Assembly: GCA_021796055.1 (NCBI GenBank)
Contig: JAJYOS010000188.1
Span: forward strand, 1 to 9,364
Direction: 5' to 3'
DNA: 9,364 nucleotides
Source of the DNA: Bacteroidota bacterium
GTDB lineage: Bacteria > Bacteroidota > Kryptoniia > Kryptoniales > JAKASW01
The position numbers and the translations under genes were made by a program. Every line of letters starts with the position of its first letter. Position 1 is the first letter of the stretch. The notes below the pieces were generated by a model that saw only the letters and a list, made by a program, of their open reading frames with translations, did no database searches and had not been told where the DNA came from. Positions 1 to 6,255 of this stretch are shown here, piece by piece.

Positions 1-530
1 TGGTTCTCTGGGACCTTCAAAAAATGTTAGTGGACAACATTTTCAACAAGGACGAGTTTCTGAAAAATGTGCAGGCGCTTGCTTCTTCTGCGAGGGCGAA
101 AGGCGTACCGGTTTTCCTCACGAAGATCACCCCTCTACCCGACAGGTTTCAGTCTGCGGGAAGGCGTTACATGATGAGCAAGCGACCGCGGCCGCTTAAT
201 ATGACGCCGGACGGGCTCGAACTGGCAATCAAGCCGGAACCCGGCGACATCGTGCTGAACAAGAACACGGCCAGCATTTTCGTGGGAACAAATTTCGATC
301 TCATGATGAGGAATGCCGGGATCTCGACCATAGTGTTTACGGGAATTGCAACCGAGCTCGGGGTCGAATCGAGCGCAAGAGAGGCAGGCAACAGGGGATA
401 TTTTCCCATCGTAGTGACCGATGCCGTGTCATCGATGAGCAAGGAGGGACACGCGCGGTCTCTCGATACCATGAGAAGCCTCATGCCGCTCGTCACGGCG
501 AATGAACTCGTTGAATTCTGGAAGGATTGA
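1..530 (+). CDS. Isochorismatase-family hydrolase, 5' end outside the window
   Basis: The frame is open from the left edge (first full codon at 3), and the residues before the first ATG at 24 (VLWDLQK) belong to the conserved first strand, so the gene starts upstream and the ATG at 24 is not the true start. In this family a catalytic Asp-Lys-Cys triad sits in a Rossmann-like alpha/beta fold. The Asp is visible in WDLQ (codon 12-14) and the Lys in VLNKNTASIF (codon 261-263). The third motif reads TGIATELGVESSAREA, with Gly (codon 360-362) where cysteine hydrolases have the nucleophilic Cys. The fold is therefore kept, but amidase chemistry through a Cys thioester is unlikely. Members without the Cys, such as the vinyl-ether hydrolases EntB and PhzD, cleave isochorismate, so a Cys-independent hydrolase is possible. 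The gene ends in TGA. Substrate and partners are unknown, and no siderophore or phenazine genes are in view. Confidence 0.9.
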   Translation, partial: VLWDLQKMLVDNIFNKDEFLKNVQALASSARAKGVPVFLTKITPLPDRFQSAGRRYMMSKRPRPLNMTPDGLELAIKPEPGDIVLNKNTASIFVGTNFDLMMRNAGISTIVFTGIATELGVESSAREAGNRGYFPIVVTDAVSSMSKEGHARSLDTMRSLMPLVTANELVEFWKD

Positions 531-754
531 ACTTTTTGCCGGCTTGAGGCATCTAAACCAGAGTGATCAAGGGAACCCGCAGATCCGGCCAGGAATCCGA
601 TGAGAGAAGTACCCAACCGCGGACAAATGAGGCGTGACATTGGATTACATTCCGTCTCTCCCCCGCGGCGCTCATTCACGGGCCGTTTGCGGAGTTCCCG
701 AGATTGGCGAGAAGATTTTCTTTTAGCACTAAAAACAAAAAAGGAGTACGAGAC

Positions 755-1174
755 ATGAAGAATCTGTTGGCTTTCGCAGCAGTGCTGTTGATTGCCGGAT
801 CGGTTCTTGCTCAGGGGATGCAGGGCGGGCAGGGGCAGCGTCGTCCGATGTATGACCAGTCTGCCGTCGTGACGATCTCCGGCACTATCCAGAAGGTCGA
901 GACGATGTCCGGCCGCATGGGCAACTTTCACATGGTTCAGCTGGTAGTGAAAGATTCGAGCGGGACGGTTACGGTTAATGTCGGCCCTAGCACATACCTG
1001 GACGAGCAGAAGATATCGTTTAAGGAAGGCGATGCGGCTGTTGTCACCGGCGCCAGGATGCAGTTCCGCGGCAACGACGTCATCATGGCGGCGAAGATTG
1101 TGACCGGCGGAAAAACAATTACCCTGCGCGACGATTCGGGCCGGCCGTTGTGGTTCAGGGGCGGAATGAAATAA
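755..1174 (+). CDS. Small exported OB-fold-like protein of unknown function
   Basis: The chosen start is the ATG at 755 because an AAGGAG ribosome binding site (741-746) lies 8 bases upstream; an earlier in-frame start at 704 would bury the signal peptide. The product has 139 residues. It begins with a lipid-free signal peptide (Lys2, hydrophobic core about 4-18, likely cleavage after Ala19). A short Gly/Gln-rich linker (about 20-31) follows, then one beta-rich domain (about 37-130) with SGTIQKVE, LVVKDSSGTVTVNVGP, FKEGDAAVVTGARM and AAKIVTGGKTITLRDDSG. This pattern of short strands, a GD turn and a closing L-R-D-x-x-G-x-P-LW resembles the OB-fold-like periplasmic proteins often annotated as hypothetical or 'DNA-binding' in environmental genomes. 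That match is from memory of the family, not a search. Periplasmic location is inferred from the signal peptide. Partner and role are not known. It stands alone, with 224 bases to the gene on its left and 241 to the one on its right. Confidence 0.75.
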   Translation: MKNLLAFAAVLLIAGSVLAQGMQGGQGQRRPMYDQSAVVTISGTIQKVETMSGRMGNFHMVQLVVKDSSGTVTVNVGPSTYLDEQKISFKEGDAAVVTGARMQFRGNDVIMAAKIVTGGKTITLRDDSGRPLWFRGGMK

Positions 1175-1207
1175 GGGCTGGCTTCTCAAGGTAGTTAAAC
1201 CGTAAGA

Positions 1208-1256
1208 GACGCTGAGGCACAGGGAGATAATTAAGTCTCCTCTGTGCCTCTAAGTC
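1208..1256. repeat. Long imperfect palindrome between two genes
   Basis: The arms GAGGCACAG-GGAGA (1214-1227) and TCTCC-CTGTGCCTC (1236-1250) pair over 14 bp with a single bulged T at 1241 and a short AT-rich loop. GAC (1208-1210) and GTC (1254-1256) can add an outer helix. It lies 34 bases after the stop codon of the OB-fold-like gene, so it could stabilise or terminate that transcript. No T-run follows the 3' arm, which argues against a standard intrinsic terminator. The wording 'gaggcacagg / ctgtgcctc' resembles short palindromic intergenic repeats that occur many times in some environmental genomes. That is an impression, and the window holds only this one copy. Confidence 0.6.
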
Positions 1257-1415
1257 AGGATTCATTACCGGCATTCGGGAACCGAACTCCCTCGCGGCTT
1301 GGAGTGACACGGGACTCTTCTGCCCGCAGCCTTGGAAAAACCACCGATCTTTGTAATATTATCATCAGTCAGGGACAGTTATTCCTCCATTGAGAAACAA
1401 AAGAACGGTCGTGCC

Positions 1416-4121
1416 ATGAAAACCATTCTCAGGGTTCTTCTGCTAGTCTCATTCCTAATCCCGACAGGATATTCCTTCGCACAGGGCAAAGTCTACATCG
1501 TTCTCGGCTCCGATACCGGGATCTGGGACGGGCTGAACGTCGACACTTACCATGACCACTATGGGTTCGACCTGTATACTGACCCGAAAATGAACGGGTA
1601 CAAGGTCATGGACCCCGCATTCAGGAATCAGCTTACGGATTCGTACGGCCAGACAGTCAGGCTGATCTGGTGGATAATGGGCGGGAATACATTCCGCTAC
1701 GCAACGAACAACGACGTACCGATCGACAATACGATGGTGCTTCACCTCATGTTGAAATATCACGGCGATGCGATCGCGAAATGGGGGGACGAGGTCACGC
1801 TTCACTACCATGACTGGATCTGGTCCGACTTCAACGGCGATGGGAAGTATTACTGGAACCAGTCGACGAAGTTCTCCGAATTCAAGGAGGACTTCGTCCT
1901 TGTACTGGCACAATACCTGCTCGAGGAAAACGTCTACCCGGTATCGTTCCGCAGCGGCTGGCATTACATGAACAACGATTGGCAAAATTACATAAACACG
2001 CTCATCCCCTTCAGCCTGCATGACGATTACCCGAACGTCCGCGCCGATACGGTCGAGCCTCTTGATAACATATATGATTGGTCGAAGTCTTCGAGCGAAT
2101 TCGTCCCCTTCCACCCTTCTACCGCGAATTACCAGCTCCCCGGCGACGGGAAAGGCTGGGACAACCGGTCGATTTACATGGCCTCAATGGATACGACACT
2201 CATGGCCCACGTCTTTTCGCAGGCGCAGAAGGGAATCGACCAGGTGGTCTGCATGTGGGCGCATCTCCCGGAGGACAATTACCTCGACAACGTTACGAGG
2301 ATAAACCAGATACTTCACCAGACAGCGGCGAAATTCCCTGACGTGAAGTTCCGTTACTGCACAGCCGTCGAGGCGATGCAGAGGTGGATGAAGGCAGCCG
2401 GGCTCCCGAAACCCGAGATCAATTTCCAATACGAGCAGAACGGGGGCAAGATCGATTTCGTAATAACGACGAACAAGCCGATATTCCAGGCCGCACCGTT
2501 CCTTGCCGTGAAGGATATGAGCGGCAACTACTCCATCGTCCACTGCCATTCGACGGGCACGAACGCATGGAAGTCCGATGAGTCTTTCGACATCAATTCG
2601 CTTGCTAAGGCGGGAGTGGCTGTCACCGACACCGTCGGAAACCTCTCGACCGCATTCGTCAAGTTCGTCCCGGACGACATTTATATGGACAACACCGACA
2701 GCGGTTACACGGAGACAAAGGGAACCTGGTCAACTTCCTCAAATGCTGCCTGGGGTATGGATTCGAGACAGGCCTCGCTCGGCACAAACGACACCGCCGT
2801 GGTATCGTGGACTCCGGCTGTCGGCCAGTCGCGCTATTACAGCCTATTCGCGCAGGTGCCGAAAGTAACCAGCCCTGTGAGCCACACCACGTTTCGAATA
2901 TACTCCACTGGCAGGGAGATCGATTCGGTTTCCTTCGACGCGCCGCTCCCCGACAATGAATGGATATATCTCGGCACCGAGAGGCTCGACTCCGGGAGCG
3001 TGAACAGAGTCGAGATGGCCGCATACACGGGAAGCGGAACCGGGGGAACGGTTGCGGCGGATGTAATAAAAATCACCCCGCTCATCACCGACCGCAGGTT
3101 ATCCGTACCGCAGAGCCCGATAGATTTCGGGATGGTCAGCCAGGACGATTCGACATCATACGATCTCGAGCTGCAGAATTCCGGAGTGAAGCCGTTGACG
3201 GTAAGCGGCATCACCTCACCGGGTTACAGGATCACGACGACCACCGTCTTCCCCGTTTCGGTCCCGCCGATGGGAAGTGTGACGGTCCCGCTGGTCCTCC
3301 ACCCGGCTGAGACGGGAAAAGTACAGGACACGATCTATGTTTACAGCAACGATTCTTTGAACTCGGTTTATGCGGTGCCCTTCATGACCGTCGTACGCTC
3401 TTACTTCAAGGTGGTAGACAACAGCGACAGCTCCAGCTACACTGAAGCAGGCGCATGGGCCTTCAGCAACGCTGCGGGCTTCGAAGGGACAAGCCGGTAC
3501 GCTTACCTCAACCAGTCCCCTCCTGCGAGCGCGACATACGGTGCGACGCTGAACCGCGGCGGCATTTACGATATCATGCAGACGGTACCGACGACGGTCA
3601 ACGCCTGCAAACGGGCGCTTTACATAATGAGCGTCGATAATGTGCCGGTGGATTCCATCTACGTCGACCAGAACGCCGGCAGCGGGGGCTGGGTGACAAT
3701 CGGCCGGTCGTATCTCCCTGCGGGAGTGCCGATCGAGCTGAAGATCATGGATTCAGGCGAGAATACGTCCAACGTGGTGCTGAGGGCGGATGCCATTCAA
3801 TTCTCACTCGTGAAGGAAGTGACAAAGGCGGGCGGGCCTTTGGACACGCAGCTGCCGAAGGAATTCCGACTCGAACAGAATTTCCCGAACCCGTTCAACC
3901 CCACGACAGTCATCAGCTATCGGCTTTCAGCGGTCAGTCAGGTGACATTGAAGATTTTCGACGTTCTCGGCAGAGAAGTTGCCGCGCTGGTAAACGGCCG
4001 GCAGAATGCCGGAATTTACACGGTCAATTTCGACGCGAGCAGGCTGTCCAGCGGCGTGTATTTCTACAGGATTGTCGCGGGAGATCACGTAGCGACGAGG
4101 AAGATGCTGGTGATGAAATAG
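1416..4121 (+). CDS. Modular T9SS-exported surface protein, putative carbohydrate-active, with golvesin-like domains
   Basis: The start at 1416 is chosen because it opens a typical signal peptide (MKT, core about 4-21, cleavage after Ala22); the earlier in-frame ATG at 1332 adds 28 residues that hide it. No strong ribosome binding site is seen. The product has 901 residues. Residues 25 to about 345 form an alpha/beta domain with Asp33 (GSDTG), LHYHDW (129-134), FRSGWHY (178-184), FHPS (His233) and WAHLPEDNY (from 281). The order and the His/Asp motifs recall polysaccharide-deacetylase-like barrels, but the classical motifs are not clear, so activity is a guess. About 420-557 and 663-805 are two golvesin-like beta domains (DNTDSGYTETKGTW and DNSDSSSYTEAGAW starts). 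Between them, about 560-660, lies an Ig/ASH-like domain (IDFGMVSQDD..., VPPMGSVTVPLVL). About 812-901 is the T9SS sorting domain (FRLEQNFPNPFNP). The protein should be exported through T9SS and released or anchored at the surface. It is a single-gene unit; no carbohydrate operon is in view. Confidence 0.87.
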   Translation: MKTILRVLLLVSFLIPTGYSFAQGKVYIVLGSDTGIWDGLNVDTYHDHYGFDLYTDPKMNGYKVMDPAFRNQLTDSYGQTVRLIWWIMGGNTFRYATNNDVPIDNTMVLHLMLKYHGDAIAKWGDEVTLHYHDWIWSDFNGDGKYYWNQSTKFSEFKEDFVLVLAQYLLEENVYPVSFRSGWHYMNNDWQNYINTLIPFSLHDDYPNVRADTVEPLDNIYDWSKSSSEFVPFHPSTANYQLPGDGKGWDNRSIYMASMDTTLMAHVFSQAQKGIDQVVCMWAHLPEDNYLDNVTRINQILHQTAAKFPDVKFRYCTAVEAMQRWMKAAGLPKPEINFQYEQNGGKIDFVITTNKPIFQAAPFLAVKDMSGNYSIVHCHSTGTNAWKSDESFDINSLAKAGVAVTDTVGNLSTAFVKFVPDDIYMDNTDSGYTETKGTWSTSSNAAWGMDSRQASLGTNDTAVVSWTPAVGQSRYYSLFAQVPKVTSPVSHTTFRIYSTGREIDSVSFDAPLPDNEWIYLGTERLDSGSVNRVEMAAYTGSGTGGTVAADVIKITPLITDRRLSVPQSPIDFGMVSQDDSTSYDLELQNSGVKPLTVSGITSPGYRITTTTVFPVSVPPMGSVTVPLVLHPAETGKVQDTIYVYSNDSLNSVYAVPFMTVVRSYFKVVDNSDSSSYTEAGAWAFSNAAGFEGTSRYAYLNQSPPASATYGATLNRGGIYDIMQTVPTTVNACKRALYIMSVDNVPVDSIYVDQNAGSGGWVTIGRSYLPAGVPIELKIMDSGENTSNVVLRADAIQFSLVKEVTKAGGPLDTQLPKEFRLEQNFPNPFNPTTVISYRLSAVSQVTLKIFDVLGREVAALVNGRQNAGIYTVNFDASRLSSGVYFYRIVAGDHVATRKMLVMK

Positions 4122-4279
4122 GGCCGGCCGTCGGATTTGAGCCGGATGAGGCGGCAGACGGCTTTAGATGTACTTGATAATGCGCGTCCGGTGAGTTAAA
4201 TTGAACATCGTAAAAAGTATGCGATTGTTCATTGCAGTTTTGACGCATTGATCATTGAAATTGCCGGGGCCGTAGCTCA

Positions 4280-4326
4280 GTCCTGCCTAAGGGCGGGATT
4301 TCGTCCCGAACTTCGTTCGTGACTCA
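4280..4326 (+). repeat. Hairpin-rich 47-bp insert in the D-arm of the first tRNA-like unit
   Basis: The insert is flanked by a five-base near-duplication, GCTCA before it and ACTCA at its end. Removing it rejoins a normal-looking D-arm (GCTCA-ATTTGGCTAGAG). Its ends form an imperfect terminal inverted repeat (AGTCC... and ...GTGACT). Inside are a GCC/GGC-type hairpin, weakened in this copy by a T at 4284, a competing CGGGA/TCCCG hairpin, and CGAAC-TTC-GTTCG. These are the marks of a small palindromic mobile repeat, but it carries no coding capacity and the window cannot show that it moves. Confidence 0.6.
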
Positions 4327-4392
4327 ATTTGGCTAGAGTGCACCCCGGAATCTTTGTGTTCTTTTTGTTGACATTGTTGGGGTCGTAGCTCA

Positions 4393-4439
4393 GTCCCGCC
4401 TAAGGGCGGGATTTCGTCCCGAACTTCGTTCGTGACTCA
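4393..4439 (+). repeat. Hairpin-rich 47-bp insert in the D-arm of the second tRNA-like unit
   Basis: This is the second copy of the element. Here the first hairpin is perfect: CCCGCC (4395-4400) pairs with GGCGGG (4405-4410) around TAAG. CGAAC (4420-4424) pairs with GTTCG (4428-4432) around TTC. Because it sits at the same place in both 113-bp units, the insertion came first and the tandem duplication copied it. Confidence 0.6.
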
Positions 4440-4491
4440 ATTTGGCTAGAGTGCACCCCGGAATCTTTGTGTTCTTTTTGTTGACATTGTT

Positions 4492-4566
4492 GGGGTCGTA
4501 GCTCAGTTTGGTTAGAGCGCCTGCCTGTCACGCAGGAGGTCGCGAGTTCGAGCCTCGTCGACCCCG
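4492..4566 (+). tRNA. tRNA-Asp, anticodon GTC
   Basis: The sequence folds as a full cloverleaf. The acceptor stem is GGGGTCG (4492-4498) with CGACCCC (4559-4565) and discriminator G4566. The D-arm is GCTC/GAGC (4501-4518). The anticodon arm is CCTGC/GCAGG with loop CTGTCAC, placing the anticodon GTC at 4527-4529. The variable loop is AGGTC. The T-arm is GCGAG-TTCGAGC-CTCGT with one G-T pair. The G34 anticodon reads both aspartate codons. CCA is not encoded, so it must be added after transcription. A run of six T (4569-4574) just downstream may help end transcription. Two damaged copies of its 5' part lie directly upstream. Confidence 0.96.
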
Positions 4567-4960
4567 CTTTTTTCCTCCATTTTCGAATGCCCCTCCCGAC
4601 TTTTCGACTCTCCGACTTGAAATGAACTGTACAGTCGAGTGTACAGTAAAAATTTCCGATCTCCGATGACTGCCGGTTTCGCAATCTTGCCCTCCAAATC
4701 TGCAGTGAGTCCAGACTGCGGTTCCTGCCGGTGATTGTCAATGCTTGATTTCATTTTTAGATGGACTCCCGAGTTATTGCGTCCAATCTACCAACAACGA
4801 ATCGACTCCGCAATGCTCGATCCCCTCATCCGCACGTTAAGTTGAAGTAACTCGAAGCCAGCTCCAATCACCTGAGAACTCCACGACCACTTGGACAACA
4901 CATAGTGCAACCATTGAATCCGCTTTCGTCTGAGCTTCTTATCGTTCCGTTCCGAAGATT
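4567..4960. other. Gene-free stretch after the tRNA
   Basis: Apart from the T-run after the tRNA and the palindrome at 4626-4647, nothing is recognisable in these 394 bases. Reading frames on the minus strand that enter the tRNA translate to the well-known artefact peptides produced by antisense tRNA sequence and are not genes. No copy of the tRNA 3' end, integrase remnant or insertion-sequence end was seen. Confidence 0.6.
4626..4647. repeat. Short inverted repeat, operator-like
   Basis: ACTGTAC (4626-4632) is inverted as GTACAGT (4641-4647) across an 8-base spacer, and ACTGTACAGT (4626-4635) is itself a perfect 10-bp palindrome. The spacing would suit a dimeric regulator, but no gene start lies close by on either strand, so a function is not supported. 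Confidence 0.3.
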
Positions 4961-5551
4961 ATGACTTCATGGTTCTGTCTTGGCGGGGGGTGGTTTTGGG
5001 GCATGCTAACCCACTTTCGTGGGATTGAAGATAACGGGCTTACCACTAGCGGAGACGCAAGGCAGGTGCCTGGAGGAGAGCGAAACTCTGTCCAAAGAAG
5101 AATTCCATCTGCCCGCCATTTGACGGATGTTGAAACCAAGCATCAGAAGACGCCCCTCGAAGCAGAAGAACGGTTGGTCAAGGATGATGCGTCTGATTAC
5201 ATTACCGGCGTAGCGCACACAACATCCGGCCGCTTTGTCGCCAACGACATCACAGCCGACGTCTATGTCTCCTACCGCCCGCAACGCGACTACGACACCG
5301 AAGGTTTCCAGAAGATCAAAGACCTTGAGGAGCAATTGCGGGTTGCCAAGAAGACAGGCATCATCATTCACCAGACCCCGTTCCTCGTTGTAAGAATTGT
5401 TCCCGCATAGTTGGAGCCACTCCAGCCGGGGAATTGCCGTCTCACCTTCGATAATTCAATTCAAGGCGGGACGGCATTCGAGAAAGAACACGGAGAACCA
5501 ATTGCACTTGCGCTCTATACGCAATCTACGTATATTCATTCGTGGACCTGA
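4961..5551 (+). pseudogene. Probable decayed coding region, family not recognised
   Basis: From about 5110 to 5407 one frame has strongly gene-like composition (many C/G-ending codons, mixed charged and hydrophobic residues) and reads ...KTPLEAEERLVKDD... then DVYVSYRPQRDYDTEGFQKI, KDLEEQLRVAKKTGIIIHQT and PFLVVRIVPA before a TAG at 5408-5410. The same frame stays gene-like past the TAG (LEPLQPGNCRLTFD..., FEKEHGEPIALALYTQST) until TGA at 5549-5551, so the TAG may be a mutated CAG (Gln). Upstream, about 5020-5117, the more gene-like frame is shifted by one base (GLKITGLPLAETQ..., LEESETLSKEEFHLPA), which suggests a frameshift near 5117. An ATG at 4961 opens a 149-residue frame, but its first part looks noncoding. 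The 3' end overlaps the proposed toxin start at 5542. No domain is recognised. It could also be a short expressed protein that ends at 5410. Confidence 0.4.
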
Positions 5552-5883
5552 TAGAATTCTGCGAACTTCCCTCTTTCACAAATACGTTCTCTGATATAGC
5601 TACTGACGAGGAGCTACTTGAATTGCAGCTGGAGCTTTGAGAAAACCCTGAGAAAGGTGATCTTGTCAAAGGGACAGGAGGCGCGCGGAAAGTCAGAATG
5701 CGTAGGCCAGGACGGGGCAAGAGCGGAGGTGCACGTGTCATCTACTACTGGCAGGATGAAGAGAGCGTTATCTGGCTTATCAAAGCCTATGCAAAGAGCG
5801 TTGCAGCAGAATTAACAGCAAAAGAAAAGAAGCAGATTGCTACGGTCATTGATGAAATAAAGGGATCAAACTATGAAGAATAA
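5542..5883 (+). pseudogene. RelE/HigB-type toxin gene interrupted by one in-frame TGA
   Basis: Read from GTG 5542, the frame gives a near-complete toxin of the RelE/HigB superfamily: VDLIEFCELPLFTN, DEELLELQLEL, then TGA at 5638-5640, then ENPEKGDLVKGTGGARKVR, RRPGRGKSGGARVIYYW, IWLIKAYAK and a charged C-terminal helix ending at TAA. Order, spacing and length (113 codons) fit the family, whose active members are ribosome-dependent mRNA endonucleases. The reading frame is unbroken except for the stop, so a single base change such as CGA to TGA explains it. TGA ends the first gene in this window, so it is a true stop here. The piece after the stop (first ATG 5698, 61 residues) lacks the N-terminal half and is unlikely to be active. 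The 3' end overlaps the antitoxin gene by 11 bases, the usual toxin-first higBA order. The exact start is uncertain because no clear ribosome binding site precedes GTG 5542. Confidence 0.8.
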
Positions 5884-6217
5884 CAATAAAGGGGACGACA
5901 TTTTGAAGGGGTGGGAGAATTTCAAAGCTGGCCGGGTTAAGCTCCGCACCTGGACCGTCAATAGAAAGACCGGTGAGAGGACCCTTTCCTACACGGGTAT
6001 CGATGACTTGCGGAAGAGTAGAGCGGCAGCACTCCGAACGCTGAGATCGAAAGAACTCAAAATGTCTCAGGCTGAGCTTGCGCAGGCCATACACGTAAGC
6101 GTCAGGACACTTCAGGGCTGGGAGATCGGACGAAGCCTTGTGCCCGAGCCTGTAATGCTGCTTGTCAAGGTGCTCAAGAAACATCCCGAGATCAAGAAGG
6201 AGCTGGTCGAAGCCTAG
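5873..6217 (+). CDS. XRE-family antitoxin of a HigBA/RelE-type module
   Basis: The product has 114 residues. The C-terminal half carries a helix-turn-helix (about 62-100): LKMSQAELAQAIHVSVRTLQ followed by GWEIGRSLVP, the standard XRE/HigA recognition pattern. The N-terminal part (about 10-50, GWENFKAGRVKLRTWTVNRK and following) is typical of antitoxins whose toxin gene comes first. In such modules the protein binds and neutralises the toxin and represses its own promoter. The start at 5873 overlaps the last codons of the toxin gene, so translation is probably coupled. All helix-turn-helix positions look intact and the frame has no defects, in contrast to the broken toxin. It may survive as a stand-alone regulator or as protection against related toxins; that is inference. 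Confidence 0.9.
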   Translation: MKNNNKGDDILKGWENFKAGRVKLRTWTVNRKTGERTLSYTGIDDLRKSRAAALRTLRSKELKMSQAELAQAIHVSVRTLQGWEIGRSLVPEPVMLLVKVLKKHPEIKKELVEA

Positions 6218-6255
6218 CTGGTTCGGAGATGCTTGTATCCATAGTTACTTTTCAC

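Larger units (their letters stand above)
4266..4491 (+). repeat. Two 113-bp tandem units derived from the 5' part of a tRNA gene
   Basis: Unit 1 (4266-4378) and unit 2 (4379-4491) differ at only two of 113 positions (C/T at 4270/4383 and T/C at 4284/4397). Each begins GGGG(C/T)CGTAGCTCAG, the same as the first 15 bases of the tRNA-Asp gene that starts at 4492, exactly one period later. The 11 bases before each GGGG are also alike (ttgaaattgcc, ttgacattgtt, ttgacattgtt), so the duplicated unit includes the tRNA 5' flank. Within each unit a D-arm-like segment (ATTTGGCTAGAG) reappears after a 47-bp insert, and ACCCCG stands where a tRNA acceptor 3' strand would end. No anticodon or T arm remains, so these are not working tRNA genes. 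They probably arose by partial duplication and internal deletion of the tRNA. Confidence 0.9.

Noticed and set aside
167..1189. A 340-codon open frame on the minus strand
   Set aside because: It lies antisense to the isochorismatase-family gene and the OB-fold-like gene, is rich in Arg/Ser/His as expected of shadow frames, and shows no family features. The plus-strand genes explain the sequence.
4127..4162. GCCGTC...GACGGC as a terminator after the surface protein gene
   Set aside because: The loop would be 24 bases and only TTT follows, so support is too weak.
4266..4491. The two repeat units as additional tRNA genes
   Set aside because: They lack an anticodon arm and a T-arm, and the D-arm is split by an insert, so they are tRNA-derived fragments only.
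4266..4491. CRISPR-like array
   Set aside because: There are only two units plus a tRNA, with no variable spacers; the whole 113-bp period is repeated.
4400..4754. Two minus-strand frames (80 and 113 codons) crossing the tRNA
   Set aside because: They contain GVDEARTRDLLRDRQ and STRLELATSCVTGR, the well-known artefact peptides from translating antisense tRNA sequence.
4980..5120. Possible structured RNA (CCCAC-TTTC-GTGGG hairpin and other short stems)
   Set aside because: No riboswitch or ncRNA core could be matched, and the second half reads better as decayed coding sequence.
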